DNA of 64,000 nt. It comes from Episyrphus balteatus. Taxonomy: Eukaryota > Arthropoda > Insecta > Diptera > Syrphidae. The position numbers were made by a program, and so were the translations under genes. Shown one piece after another: positions 23,871 to 35,590 of this stretch (position 1 is its first letter; each line of letters begins with the position of its first letter). Below the pieces are notes generated by a model. It did not search any database. It was not told the DNA's origin and saw nothing but the letters and a program-made list of their open reading frames with translations. The stretch is from contig NC_079136.1 of NCBI RefSeq assembly GCF_945859705.1, positions 57,736,094-57,800,093 of the forward strand, given 5' to 3'.

Positions 23871-24382
23871 CCTTTAGTAACCCAAGGTCGTAAATTTAAA
23901 AATTAATAAGTCAATCGATTGGCCTTTATCTTTAATAAAACACGTATTTTTTAAAAATTCAATAAAGTCATTATTTACTTAGTTATTTCAATATTTAGGG
24001 AGTAAAAAAAAGTTTAAATAATTTATTTTTATATAAAAATGCACAAATTCAAGCAAAAAACAATCTAATATTAATTTTTAGGCACTTGCCTAAAATCCAA
24101 AAATAAAACCCCGTGGGTTTACTACTAAAAACTATTTTTTTCTGAATTTCGTAGTTTTTACACAAATTAGCTTAGGTATTTAAAAAAAAGGCCAACTTTC
24201 AACATTAACTGTCAATTAAAAAATATTGGTGCTATTTATTAGAAATTTGAAGTACTATTTCGATAAAGCAATACTTAAAGATTATAATATTAGAAGCTTC
24301 AAAAGAAAAAAAAATAGTTTGTAGAGCTTTTATGCAATCTTTTTCGGTTTGTTACAGAAATGTCACATGGGGCTACAAGGGG
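23871..24382 (+). mobile_element. piggyBac-like MITE (uninterrupted copy)
   Basis: The element starts CCTTTAGTAACCCAAGG after TTAA (23867-23870) and ends CTACAAGGGG before TTGA, a one-base change from TTAA. It aligns throughout with the two halves of the interrupted copy at 3762-6430 and shows the single AACCCCGT where FB1 inserted in the other copy. No coding capacity. Confidence 0.8.
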
Positions 24383-24386
24383 TTGA

Positions 24387-25517
24387 ATTGTTTTATATCT
24401 CAAGAATATTGTGTTCAAATTGTAGGTCTCTTGGAGCCAAATTGACCAAGTTATGAGAATTTTAATACTTCCCTTAGGAACGTTTTAGTCTTTTGGTCCA
24501 GAGTTCAAAACTTTAAATCGTTATCCCCACAACTAATGTTTTCAACGCCGGTGCTCCTCATAACTTCAAAACTACTGCACCAATTCTTTTGAAATTTGGA
24601 ACACTATTTGTTTTACATATTTTTAAAGGTATCTCTGGAGAAATTTTCTCAATAAAATAATATTTATAAAAATCTATAAGTAAGGGTCGCTTTTGAGGAG
24701 TTTTTTTTCAAGGGGTCTTTACTTTCGGGGTGCAAACTTGGGCAAACTTCTAAAATGCAAGTTTGTTCTAAATATACAGCAGTTCTTTAATATATAGTTT
24801 ATGCAATGTTGTGGAGTGTTCCGTTATTTTAAAAACACTAATGTTAAAAAAAACAATGAGAAAAGTTCAAATTTCTTAACCCCTTCGTATGAAAAAATAG
24901 AGTTGCATATACAATTATTTTTTTTTTTAGAATATCATTCAATGTCATTCGATGTCCATATCCAAATTTTTCACCAAAATCACTTTGAAAATTCACTTTT
25001 TTTTTAAATCGAAAAAAAATTCGTGTGTAGGTACCCAACAAATAGCCGTTTATTTATTTGTGAGGTGGAGCTTTTCATGGGAAAGAGATGCAACAAACAA
25101 TAAAATTCGCATTTTCAGCCAGAAATAGACAAGAGTTTCAACCAAGTTCTTTCTGTTATTATTCATATAGGTATTTTAAAAACTCTTATACCTAGTTTGA
25201 TTTCCTTTAAGTCTGAACTTTAAGTTCTGACTTAAGTGCATCCGCCGTTGTAGATATACATTTATATACCTAGAGTAATTCTTTACCTTTTTATAGATGC
25301 ATTCCAAATATTTTTAACTCTTTTAGTTTTCGTATTTTGAGAGTCAGACATATGTAATTAATTTTTTTCCAGAAGATGAATAACTATACATACCTAAATG
25401 AGAAATTAAAAAAAAATTCTTAAAAATGGACTTATGTCGTTTCTGAAATAAACGATTCAAATGTTCTACGCATTTAGTCTGTGGCACCTAAGACCTAATA
25501 CTTTAAAGGCTGGCAAA
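24387..25517. other. AT-rich unassigned stretch
   Basis: No gene, element end or tandem array could be identified. Overlapping short frames on both strands around 24801-25041 are chance frames in A/T-rich sequence. Confidence 0.3.
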
Positions 25518-25519
25518 TA

Positions 25520-26144
25520 GACGAACCTACTTTTTTCTACTTATTGGAATTGGAATGAATAAGGAACTTAATTATTCGGAAATTTATATAACAAATCCTT
25601 GTGAGAAGTTTTAATAATGTCAGTGGTATTTCTGGGAAGTGTATATATAACTTTAAATAAAAAGTGCAACATCGAGGTAAGTTGAGCAGCATTGTGATTT
25701 TGAAGTATAACATTTTACGCGGTTTCACTAGATAAAAGCTATAACAATATAATGTTATGGACAAACATTTTTTTGAGTTTATCCTGTTTTTGTTTTGATT
25801 TTGATGTTTTTAATTCGAAGACCATGAGACATAAAAAAGTTTGTGACTGAAATTCATGGTCGTATTTCGTACATATGAAATCCCTTAAAGATGTATGAAA
25901 ATGATTTAAACATTTTGGGATTGACATTTTTTTTTAAATGATCTTATAAGTTTCTTAAATCAATTTCATAAATGAAGTATAATTCTTGAGAAATTCAACC
26001 AAACTAGAATATGTCTAATATTTAAGGCTACAGCGCCTGCGGTAGGTCAGTGGAGACCAGGGGATTAGAGAAGCTCTTTAAAAAATATTGGATAGTTAAA
26101 AATGCGGTGCCAACCTACATTTTTGAGTAGCAAATAGGTTCGTC
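25520..26144. mobile_element. Candidate MITE with TA duplication
   Basis: GACGAACCTACTTT at 25520 is mirrored by AAATAGGTTCGTC ending 26144, and TA flanks both sides (25518-25519, 26145-26146). Only about 13 bp of inverted repeat with one mismatch is visible, so support is moderate. The interior is AT-rich without a gene. Confidence 0.5.
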
Positions 26145-26146
26145 TA

Positions 26147-27175
26147 AGATTAAACATTCTCCCTCATTTGATGGACGCGTTGTATATATACCTTTCCCAT
26201 TCTTAGGTATATAACCTACCTACCTTATGCTCGGGCAAAACCACATCACGATTAATGGCGAGGAGGAAATTTGTAATCAAGAGGCAACAATCATAATTTT
26301 TTTTGGTGCTGGTAATACCGCTTGTGACGAAGGCTCTTTGGCAAAGTGGTGGTGCTGCTGCTGCCACTGCTGCTTGCTGCCATTGATGGTTTGGGGTTTT
26401 TGCAATGCGCGTTTGTAACCATTTCCCTTTTTTCTCTATTTTTCCGTTTGTTCGTTTGTTTCGGGATCATAATGCTGTGTGGAGCCTTAATGGCGTTTTA
26501 ATAGTTTGATTGATGCCAGCACGCACCTTCTTGATACCTTTTCTTGATTATTATTATTATTTTCCCCCCAAGTTTGTTGTATGGGGATTTTTTTTATTCT
26601 CATTTTGGGGTTTCATTTGTCTCATCGTAAGCTTCGTTGTCGTCATCATTGTTGCTCTATCCTATAGAGTCCCCAATTGTTTTATTTTCTTTTTTTATTT
26701 ATATATTTTTTGTGATTTTTCTGTTTCACTGTTTCTTCTTTTTTTTTGTATTCGGACAACCACACAGAATTTTTGATTTTGTTGTTGTAAGAGCTTATAT
26801 ATGAAATAGAAGAAAGGTTAATGTTGGTGGCAGTGGATAGATTTTAAGCTCATTACTGCGTGAAATTGTAGACAAAGATCTTTGGTTAAGAGGTTTTGGA
26901 GAAAAAAATGTGCCATAGAGTGCACGTGAATAGTTCATTATGTGAGAATCGGACTTAGGTGTACTTTCAAAAGGAAATAATTGTTTGTTTTTCTTAATGT
27001 TTTTTGTTGGCTTGAGAACAAGTTTAATGGTTTTAACTTCTTAAATTCTTTTCCTAGACATTAATGTGAAAAGGAAACAACTTCCCGTTCATATAATCAC
27101 CCCAGGAACTTGGCACTATTGATCCTTAATAGCACTCATTTACCATTTTTGAGAAGGATCTACTTTTTGAAGTCA
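26147..27175. other. Unassigned stretch with CTG-rich microsatellite
   Basis: The composition is more mixed than its surroundings. GTGGTGGTGCTGCTGCTGCC and further CTG units lie at 26347-26382. The frames at 26227-26418 and 26510-26776 are low-complexity translations (Cys and Phe runs) and are not supported as genes. Confidence 0.35.
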
Positions 27176-27179
27176 CTGT

Positions 27180-27368
27180 AATTCAATTGTAATTGTAATT
27201 GTAATTGTAATTGTAATTGTAATTGTAATTGTAATTGTAATTGTAATTGTAATTGTAATTGTAATTGTAATTGTAATTGTAATTGTAATTGTAATTGTAA
27301 TTGTAATTGTAATTGTAATTGTAACTGTAATTGTAATTGTAATTGTAATTGTAATTGTAATTTTAATT
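27180..27368 (+). repeat. Hexanucleotide microsatellite (TAATTG)n
   Basis: About 31 tandem copies of a 6-bp unit, with one C substitution near 27324 and a changed copy at the right end. It is open in several frames (Ile-Thr repeats on the minus strand), which is a composition effect. Confidence 0.95.
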
Positions 27369-27369
27369 G

Positions 27370-28629
27370 TGTTTCTTTGTGTTTTCATCACTTGTTTTTT
27401 TTTAAACTGAAATTCTTTATTCTTTTAAAAAAGTTTACATGCATATTTTATATCATGAAAGAATTAATCTAAGTATTTGGTCTAAACTACTTCTAAAGTC
27501 TCCTTTATAGCACTTAAATTCACACTACCTCGCCTTACCTTATTTTTAAATCTCAGCCATTTTTTTTTTTTTTTTCATCAAAAACCATAGTGTGAAATAT
27601 GTGATTGTTCGATTTAACGTACATAAAATACAAACATTATTAAAATTTGCATGATCACAGGCAATTATCTGTCAGACAAAATACAATTTTAATTAATGTT
27701 TTGTTGCATGTTTGTGTATATTTCTTGGGGGCTGTGATTAAAGTGTAAACTGCAAATACAAAATTATACAGCATAATTCAGAACATAAGTGCTTGGCGAC
27801 AACCAATGAAAAATTGTCAATTTGTGAGACTAGACAACTTATTTTAATAATCTTGCATATGTTTAACATATAATTAAGTGCGACAGTACATTAAAGATCA
27901 ATATCTGACAATATGGCGTGGCAATTAAGTCATTTTTTTATGTGTGTGTTATAAAATGGCAAGATAAAAAGAGGTTTCATTTTAATATAAAATTAGATTT
28001 CTCAATTGATTGAGGTATTATAGGTATTTAGATTTGGAAATGCCATAGTATGACTTTCCAATATTTAAAAACAGTATTCTTTAATAACTCCACTATGTCA
28101 TTCAACCATCTATACCCATCACAACATTTGCTGTCCTTAAATGTTTTAGAGCTCAAAGAAAATGAAATAAAAACTCAATGGATGTCGAATCGAAATGTTG
28201 GTCATCGATACCTTGAACCAAATTGGAGAGCTGTAGATATAGATGATGACGGGCCATATAGGATTTTTTAAATAACAACTTATGTCACACAACTCAGGTA
28301 ACAGCCAAGAAAAAAAAGCCACAGGTAGAAAAATCCTGGCTAACTTTACAAAATTCAAAAAGTTCTTATCGACTTACAAATGACTTGGTTGGGATTGCAG
28401 TTTAGAGGGAACGCATTAACACTACTCGTAATTGAATCGTCAGCTTAACGAACGGAATAAGTCCACTTTTTTCGAAATTGACTTTTGATGCAAATGATAT
28501 CTTTAGGCGTAGACAAATCTTCTAAAATTCAAAAACAAAAAAAAAAAATATTTTGGGTGTCAAAGTTACAGGCTTTGAAAAATTTTATAAGTTTGACGAA
28601 CAAAATAAATCCAGGATTTCAGGCTACTG
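27370..28629. other. AT-rich unassigned stretch
   Basis: No repeat partner or gene recognised. A 73-codon frame (28050-28271, +) has a charged C-terminal part containing WRAVDIDDDGPYRIF but no family I recognise and no start or splice context that would support it. Confidence 0.3.
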
Positions 28630-29125
28630 ATTAGATTATGTCTTAACTAAGACGTTCACGGGTTTTAATTGCACAAAACGTTGAATGGGTTATAAGAGAA
28701 GATAAAACCGCGGAGTGCTATTAAATGAGAGGGTCGAAATTGAAGATAGGGGTGCAAAAGCCCCCTTTTTGGTTTTTTAATATATCTCGTAAACAAAGCA
28801 TAATTTTGATAAATTGATTTTAAAACGTGTTGTAGAGATACAAATTTAATACCTATCGGAAAAATGTTTTTTAAAAATTAAAAAAAAAAAGAATTCTATA
28901 CCAAAATAGTCAAAAAAAAAACATGATAAAAGTCAAGAAAAGCGATTTTTGAGTTTTTTTGCTTTTTTAATGGTATTTTTTTTCGGGCTGAGATAGTTAT
29001 ATTATACATATGCATTGCTCCACATAATAAAACAGAAGATAAAATTTCGTTCAAAATGCTTGGCTCAAAAAGTTTTTTTCATTGAAAATTAACCGAAGAA
29101 TGACCATTCGAACCTATCTTTATTT
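28630..29125 (+). repeat. Dispersed repeat R1 (copy 2), uninterrupted
   Basis: Collinear with 15600-16069 plus 18461-18487. It contains the intact site GAAGAATGACCATTCGAACC where copy 1 carries FB2, which makes it the paralogous empty site. It directly abuts the DINE-1-like element starting at 29131. Confidence 0.72.
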
Positions 29126-29130
29126 TCTCA

Positions 29131-29776
29131 TTTTTACTTGCTCTATAGGGCAAGTATTGGTTTCGTGTAGAAAAAAAAAATTTGAGGTTTTAATCAAAAC
29201 CAACATTACGATGATGGAGAATTCGGAAAAAGTGGGTCTCGCAATTCCGTCCGTCCGTCTGTGCGTCTATGCGTCTGTGTGTCCATCTGTACACATTTCC
29301 ACTGCCTAAACGGGTGGTCGGATTTTCGTCAAATTTGGTACTGATGATTTTTATAGAATTTCGAAAGTTAGTTTTTTTTTTGTTTTTTTTATATCTCGTT
29401 TAGAACGTATACCTCCCATACAAAAAAAAATACGATATTGCGAATTTCTCGAAAACGGCTCTAACGATTTTGATTAAAGTTTGTATACGTAATATTTAAA
29501 GTACCTAATGGAAATAAAACTGCGTTTTTAGTTTTTCTCAAAAAAGTCAAAAAACTGTACCTCCCATACAAATTTTTGAATTGAAACCAGATATCTCGAA
29601 AACGGCTGTAAAAGTTTTGATTAAATTTTGCAGACGTAATATTCAAAGCGATTGCAATAAAAGTGCTCTTCCCCAATATAATTTTTTTAATTTATATAGA
29701 GCCAGCTTTTAAAATCTACAAGTAAATTAACATAAAAGTGCTTTGAACTGTAAGAGCAAGTACGTGCATTTTATTT
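29131..29776 (+). mobile_element. DINE-1-like element, subfamily A (3' hairpin lost)
   Basis: It begins TTTTTACTTGCTCTATAGGG and ends AGAGCAAGTACGTGCATTTT. Compared with the other copies the CGACC...GTCGTGC hairpin of the 3' end is deleted, while both subterminal repeats and the (GTCY)n tract (about 29246-29290) remain. Confidence 0.77.
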
Positions 29777-30278
29777 GTTTTACTCAAGTAAAAAACAGAC
29801 CACAACAAAAAATTTTGTTTTACTATGTATAACATTTTTTTGAATTTTAAAGTTCAAGTGACCTCAACTCCAAAGCGTTTCGCCCAGGTACCTACGACAG
29901 TGGGCTCATCAGTTGTTGTTGTAAACATCGACAAAAATAAGGCGTCTTAGTAAGGATACGACAGATCTAACGGAGAAGGTCCAACGTTTTTAAACCGTTA
30001 TTCGTGTCTACCAGAAACCGATAGAAATAACATTTTTACCTCATTCGACTCAAATCCACATAATCTTTATTTTATCTGAAGGTCAAACATCTGAAAACAG
30101 TAAAATATATGGACTTAGATATTCCGTTCTTAAAACTGACGATTCAATTAAGGACAGGCTATTATTATTACTAGTAATTTCTTTAGAGACTGCATCCTTG
30201 GACAGTTTGTCCAAGTTTACCACGAAGAGGTTAGTGAGCACCAACCGTTCTGACCGAAGACAGTATGCGACGAAGTTG
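29777..30278. other. Unassigned stretch upstream of the LINE insertion
   Basis: Mixed-composition sequence with no open frame of note. The string CGTTTCGCCCAGG at about 29876 recurs inverted at about 60697, with weak similarity around it, so part of this stretch may be an old repeat. Confidence 0.3.
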
Positions 30279-30292
30279 GGAATCCGCCATTA

Positions 30293-31169
30293 TTTCAATT
30301 TTCAATTTTGTTTTATTGAACATACTATATACAATTGACTTAAGATTAACTTATTTCTAATAAGATACATTGATTGATATAAAATTTGTTGGCACATATG
30401 GGGCCTAACCTTATACAATGGATAAAAGATAAAATATATATAAATATAGTACATGAATAGGCTTAATTTTACAAGTCTGCTGACTAGGTTATCCTCGGGG
30501 TGTTCCGTCCCGGTTGTCCAGTTGTGGTATTGATTATGGTGGGTTGGGTGGTATGGCAATTAGCCGCGGTAGTAGGCCGATTGCGTATCGGCGTAAAAGT
30601 AAACTACTTCCTCGTTGTCGGTTGGGATTATGTGCTCATCCAGAATATCCAAAGCACTAAGGTATCTGGGTTCGGGATGTCGTTGTTGGGTTCTCATGCT
30701 TCTCATCAGCTGATTGGGGTGGTTGGCGATGCTTCCGACAAGTTTCTTTGCAGATTGCAGCAGATACTTTTCCAACGTCATGATATTTGCTTCCTCGTAA
30801 AGTCGCTCGTTGCTGTAGTATTTTTGTAGCTGTCGATCGAAGTAAAGTCCGGTGCAGATAATCACTATTTTCCTCTCAAAAATTTGAAGTTCCTTCATGG
30901 CTGTCTTGGAAATGGTATACCATACCGGAAAGCTATAGGCGATGACAGGTCGAAGAAGCTGCTTGTAGATCAGGAGTTTCGTTGGTTGGCTTAATCCGTT
31001 TCTTCTCTTCATCAGGGGGTGAAGGCGATGGAAGGCGTAGTTGGATTTTTTCAGGACAGACCTAGAGTGAAGGTTGAACCTCAGGAGCTCGTTAAAGTTG
31101 ATCCCTAAATACTTCGCGTTGCGTTTGGCTGCCAATTTAGTACCATCAGTGTAAGTGTGATGCTCCTAC
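30293..31169 (-). mobile_element. 5'-truncated non-LTR retrotransposon (LINE)
   Basis: The 877-bp insertion is flanked by a perfect 14-bp target duplication GGAATCCGCCATTA (30279-30292 and 31170-31183). On the minus strand it holds the 3' end of a reverse-transcriptase frame, about 260 bp of 3' untranslated sequence, and a 3' terminus of short AATTGAAA-type repeats instead of a long poly(A). Truncation at the 5' end and a duplication of this length are hallmarks of target-primed reverse transcription. The protein resembles jockey-like LINEs. Confidence 0.88.
30560..31165 (-). pseudogene. Reverse transcriptase C-terminal fragment (jockey-like LINE)
   Basis: Open for about 200 codons from the truncation point, where a TAG created near the junction precedes it, to the natural stop at 30560. 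There is no ATG at the start; the frame simply enters from the missing 5' part. It begins close to the AKYLGINF motif, the conserved K-Y-L-G segment at the end of the reverse-transcriptase domain. It continues through the typical downstream region, with LIYKQLLRPVIAYSFPVW and a cluster of basic and aromatic residues. The catalytic palm motifs and the endonuclease are absent, so the fragment is inactive. No internal stop or frameshift is seen, which suggests a fairly recent insertion. Confidence 0.85.
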
Positions 31170-31730
31170 GGAATCCGCCATTACACCTCTTGTTTTTGCC
31201 ATGGAAGCTATGATGATTAATATTGTTCTTACCTTGCCGCTTCCTTGTTAGGCGTTGAAGTATTTTTATTAATTCTTTTTCAAGATTGGTGAGCTTTCGG
31301 AAACAGAAATCAACGAACTGATCAAGCTCTAAATGAGAAAGGTTGGATTTAAGACTACGATTGCTTGTATTACTTTTAATTCAAGCTGGCAATGCAAGAC
31401 AGATTACTTATGGCAGAATTAAAATTTTGCTTGAGCCTTACAGAATTGGCCAGACATTTTATTAATTGGATAGTGCTTACAAGTACCTATAGGTAAAAGC
31501 AACCTTAATAATCGACGATACAGCAGCTATTGAACTTGAAGAGACACTGTTTTTAATTTCAATAGAACTATTCTGGGTTGGGTTCGATATCCCGCTTTTT
31601 ATAATCCTGTTTTTCAAAATTCCGCTATCAAAATCCCGTTTCTTATAATCCCGCTTTTTATAATCCCGCCTTTTTGTAATCCCGTTTCTTATAATCCCGA
31701 TTTTTATAATCCCGTTTTTTATTATCCCGA

Positions 31731-31813
31731 ATTTTGCAATCAAAACTAGTTGTTTTATTTAAAAAAATCGCGCGATTTTTTTTAAATAAAACAACTAGTT
31801 TTGATTGCAAAAT
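31731..31813. repeat. Long near-perfect palindrome centred on ATCGCGCGAT (FB3)
   Basis: The 41-base left arm (ATTTTGCAATCAAAACTAGT, then TGTTTTATTT and an A run) matches the inverse of the right arm except for one extra A/T. The core ATCGCGCGAT lies at 31767-31776. It starts directly at the inner edge of the left tandem array and should extrude as a cruciform or hairpin of about 36 bp stem. Confidence 0.9.
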
Positions 31814-31904
31814 CGAAATCATAAAAAAATCAAAACAAATTAAAAAATGAGATGTTTTTCTAAATCCATTTTATTGTAACCTTTAATAAATACAACATAA
31901 TATA

Positions 31905-32030
31905 AGAAAAAACATAAAGTAAAGTAATATTCTTTAAAAACAAAGACAAAAAACACAAAGAAAAGTAATATTCTTTTAAAACAAAGAAAAAAAAACATAA
32001 AGTAAAGTAATATTCTTTTGAAACAAAACA
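31905..32030. repeat. Short tandem repeat, about 42-bp period, 3 copies
   Basis: AGTAATATTCTTT recurs at 31923, 31964 and 32006 within similar AAACATAAAGTAA contexts, giving three copies of a roughly 41-42-bp unit inside FB3. Confidence 0.75.
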
Positions 32031-32529
32031 AAAAAAAATGTAATCAAAATTAATTCAACTGTATACTATGGGCTATGCGACGCAAAAAACCTGTTTTACT
32101 CATTTTCTGTCTATTTCTCATGATTTTTTTCAAAGCTCGTGATTTTTACACATTAGTTTAAATGATTTCTCTTTTCCATTTCTTAACTTTTCTACTTCAG
32201 TTTGAACTACAATAGTTTCCTTTCTCAAATCTCCAATGATACCTCAGACCGGAAAAATTTTTTTTTTAAGATTCACAAAACTTTTTTATTAACACTATAG
32301 GCGTGTTTTGTCTATTACTCAGTTGCTACTCATTTTTTATTTTATTCGCAAAACAATAATAAAAATTACACAAGTAAGTATTTGTTTTTAAGGCCTGGCC
32401 ACACCGGAGGATACATGCGGGAGGGGTACGGGTAATTGTATGAAATAAATTTCAAACTGACATATCAACGTTCAGATGTGGAATTTTTTTCATACAATTA
32501 CCCGTACCGCTACCGCATGTACCTTTCGG

Positions 32530-34188
32530 CAGAGTTGGGAAATAATGATTTCTTTTTGTAATTAATTACAGATTTCATTTCAATTACATGTAATTAGTAA
32601 TTGAACTTTTTTCAATTACAATTACAGGTAATTGTAATTGAAAAAAAACATACTCCCATTACTTGTAATTGTAATCGAAAAAGTTCAATTACTATACAGA
32701 TGTAATTGAAAAAAGTAATGGATTCGAAAGTAATTGAAATGAAAAACAGTTTTAATTACATTTTTCTGTAATTGATTACTTAAATTGTAATTCATTACAT
32801 GTTTTTATAAATTACACTGGCCAAAATTTTTAAATTTTTTTTTATTTTGCACATAGATTTATATAAAATTTTATGGATTTGGGTTCACAATCCCCAAAAT
32901 TGGTTTTCTACCAGCAGTTGAAATACTTAATTTTTCACATTTGGGGACATGTTCATTCGTGTTTTTAAGTTTCGTGTATTTTAGGCGTTTATAAAAATTT
33001 TCCAGAAAAATGTATATCACACCTAAAGTATTTGGGCTCAGTGAGCTTAAAATTTGCATTGGCTCCTTTCTGAAAGCTCTAATTTTGGAGATATATTTTA
33101 ATTTTTCATATTTTTTTTTTTTTATCACATACGTTTTTATGTTGTCCTGGAAAAAATTCTATCAAATGTAATTAATACAGTCAAATAAGGTGAAAAAAGG
33201 AGTAAACCTCGGAATGAATGCTAATAGAAATTTTTTTTGCTCAATATCTTCGTTTTGCCATTCTATAACTTACCTCAAAAGTCTCGAAAAATCATTGTAA
33301 TAGTTGCAAACTTACTAGAAGAAAACCTTTAAAAATTAATAGAGTAACCAAATTTTGCATGAAGGTGTCGTATATTCACAAAATAAGCATCACATTAGTA
33401 TTGAATTGTCGTTAAAAATGAGTTTACGACAGACTCATTTTGAATAAGAACCAAGATAAAATATGACAATTTGGAGTCGTCATTTCATACCATGAATTAA
33501 GTTTTGAAGGTCTTGTTAAATATTCTACGAATCTTCTTTCAGTGCAGTTTTTTATTGATTTTCAGTATTTACCAGGGGCGTGTTTCGGAGCTTATTACCT
33601 CAACTACATTTACTACATCAGCAACCTCAAAAATCATTAGTTGAGTCCGATTGACCGTCGGGAAATATTTTTAATGGTCTAAATAGTGCAAATGTCCGAA
33701 AAATTGATTCGAAAAGTCCAACAGGCCGCCGCAATTAATGTTTAAAATGATTGATGTAGCTGATGTAAACAATGAAGTAAGCTCTGAAATAGGTCCCAAG
33801 TAGTAAGCCCAAGTAGTAAGTAATAACCTCTTGAAGATATTTTGAAGCCACTCTAACACTTTTCATGGCATCTTATGACAAAACATATTAATTCCGTACC
33901 ATTTACAAATTATCTCGTAAAATGTAATTGAAGAAAAACATTCAATTAATTACATTTTCGTGTAATGATTACTTTAAAAAGTAATCATTACTGTTTTTTT
34001 GATAATTACTTTTGTTTTCAATTACATAAAAGTAATTGAATTACAAGTAATCGACAATTTTCAATTACATGTAATGGGTAATTGAAGAACTTCAATTACT
34101 CATTACATGTAATTGAAAAAAATGTTGCACATTTCCATTACATGTAATTGTAATTAAAATTTTTTCGAATCATTACTTCCCAACTCTG
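32530..34188. mobile_element. hAT-like element with (TAATTG/TTACAT)-rich arms
   Basis: The termini CAGAGTTGGGAAATAATGAT (32530) and inverse CAGAGTTGGGAAGTAATGAT (ending 34188) are flanked by a perfect 8-bp duplication CCTTTCGG (32522-32529, 34189-34196), as for hAT elements. Both arms (about 32550-32815 and 33910-34170) consist of degenerate TGTAATTGAAAAA-type units. The centre (about 32820-33900) has no transposase frame. The segment 33170-33310 is related to 59290-59410. Confidence 0.85.
33170..33310 (-). repeat. Dispersed fragment R2 (copy within the hAT-like element)
   Basis: The reverse complement shares ATAGAAT, CAAAACGAAGATAT, GAGCAAAAAAAAT, CTATTAGCATTCATTCCGAG and CTTATTTGACTG in order with 59290-59410. 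The second copy shows that this interior sequence also exists outside this element. Confidence 0.65.
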
Positions 34189-34448
34189 CCTTTCGGTGTG
34201 GCCAAGCTTTTATTGTTTTTCGAATAAAATAAAAAAATGAGTAGCTACTGAGTTGTAGAAAAAACACGCCTTATATTTAACTGCAGTCGATTCTTAATTC
34301 CGCTAATGCAAATGGTCATTAGAACTGTGTCAGAGCGAAAAACTTGCCAATATCCTTTTTAAGTATTTTTTAGGAGAGAAATTCATAGTTAAAAGTTTAA
34401 AATAGCTCTGCTAACCGTAGAAGAATCTAAGAATGTACCGATTATAAA

Positions 34449-34475
34449 ATGGCCGAATATTCGGCGGCATCTCTA
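34449..34475 (-). mobile_element. Terminus of a TAGAGATGCCG-type (hAT-like) element
   Basis: Read on the minus strand the end is TAGAGATGCCGCCGAATATT then CGGCCA. It is nearly the same as the element starting at 63946 (TAGAGATGCCGCGAACTATT, CGGCC). The element body would lie to the left (below 34449). Its other end was not found, so this is a partial copy inside FB3. Confidence 0.5.
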
Positions 34476-34479
34476 GTTT

Positions 34480-35520
34480 AAATTGGTACAAGGAGTGATA
34501 AGTTGTTTGATATAAATTGCGAGCGTTAGCGAGCAAGAAAACTTTTTTGAAGAAATAAATTTAAACCATTATTAGCTTTATACAAAAAATTATTTCGCAC
34601 AATTTTATATATAAAAACATTGAAATATGAAATTTTTCTCCCACTAAAATTTTGTAGCAAAAAATTGAAATATTCTATTATATCAATTTAGTTCTAAATT
34701 AAATCGGGAATACTCAAAATTAAAAATTTTAAATAATCCAAGTTGTTTGGCATGAGCTAATTTTCTAATTTGAAACAATTTGATAAATAGAAAGCTAAAA
34801 ATATAACGAAAAATTTTACATAGGTACTCTCTGAAATAAAAGGATAAGATGTCGGAAAGACTTAAATAGATTTAACGGTAATATTTCAAAAAACGAGATG
34901 TGATCGAATATTTTTATCTTCGGATTCGAGTTCAGCAACCCTTTGAAAAAGTATAGTTTAGCCTCGACACCAAAAACCTTGTAGATAAATACTTGTGTTA
35001 TTTAAAGGGTTCTTAAAAAAACATTTTAAGGTGTTTACATAGTGCTTTAGGAAATGATCAAAGAGGTAAAAACTAGTTTTTTGAAAATTCCTTACCAAAC
35101 GTTGTAATGGACCACAAAATTGTTGTTTTTCCTTATAAAAACTTCATCGACAGCTTCTTTAACGATACGAAATTGGTAGAGACTTTTAGGGAGATTTTCA
35201 GATAGGTAATTAAATTACTTAAATACAAAAACAAACCATTTAGTACTGCAAATATTAGAGTTGTAGGTATTTTTTTATACTATCACTCGTATTTATTAGA
35301 TTTTTGTATACTTATACACTACATAACTTTTTTCAAAATGTTGGAAATATGCTTTATTTAATAAAAATATTACATTATTCGCGGTTAAGGCAATCTACTC
35401 TTTTGTATAAGTTTGACAGCTATAAGACAACAACAAACAAGGTTTTTGATAACATTTTCCAAATTTAAACAGTTGTATAAAGTTTATAAATAAGGGGGTA
35501 TATCTTTTGTTTTCAGAAAA
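34480..35520. other. AT-rich interior of FB3
   Basis: No frame, repeat or element end could be supported. GCGAGCGTTAGCGAGC at 34519-34534 is a short local repeat. Confidence 0.3.
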
Positions 35521-35521
35521 A

Positions 35522-35590
35522 AAAATTTTCGGGGGTGGTTAAACCCCCAAAATCCCCCTCCCCCCCCCCCCCTAAATACGGCTATGGATG
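35522..35590 (-). repeat. G-rich tract next to the FLYWCH remnant
   Basis: On the minus strand CATAGCCGTATTTAGG leads into a long G run with one A interruption, followed by further G runs and AACCACCCCCGAAAATT. The form suggests a transposon end or an expanded homopolymer inserted just downstream of the FLYWCH-like frame. The partner end was not identified. Confidence 0.5.

Larger units (their letters stand above)
32299..34271. mobile_element. Palindromic MITE with GGCCACACCG arms, interrupted
   Basis: The left arm AGGCGTGTTTTGTCTATTAC through TACTCATTTTTTATTTTATT, TGGCCACACCGG and GGGTAATTGTATGAAA is mirrored by the sequence at 32488-32529 plus 34197-34271. Without the nested hAT-like element it is about 310 bp. 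A 3-bp TAT could be its target duplication. The left arm has about 30 extra bases before GGCCTGGCC. Confidence 0.7.

Noticed and set aside
23003..25452. Direct repeat GGACTTATGTCGTTTCTGAA 2.4 kb apart as an LTR-like pair
   Set aside because: The similarity covers under 30 bases and the enclosed sequence has no retroviral-type genes or primer-binding site.
27173..27391. 72-codon minus-strand frame of Ile-Thr repeats
   Set aside because: It is the translation of the (TAATTG)n microsatellite and has no independent support.
31477..31743. 88-codon minus-strand frame
   Set aside because: It translates the FB3 left tandem array.
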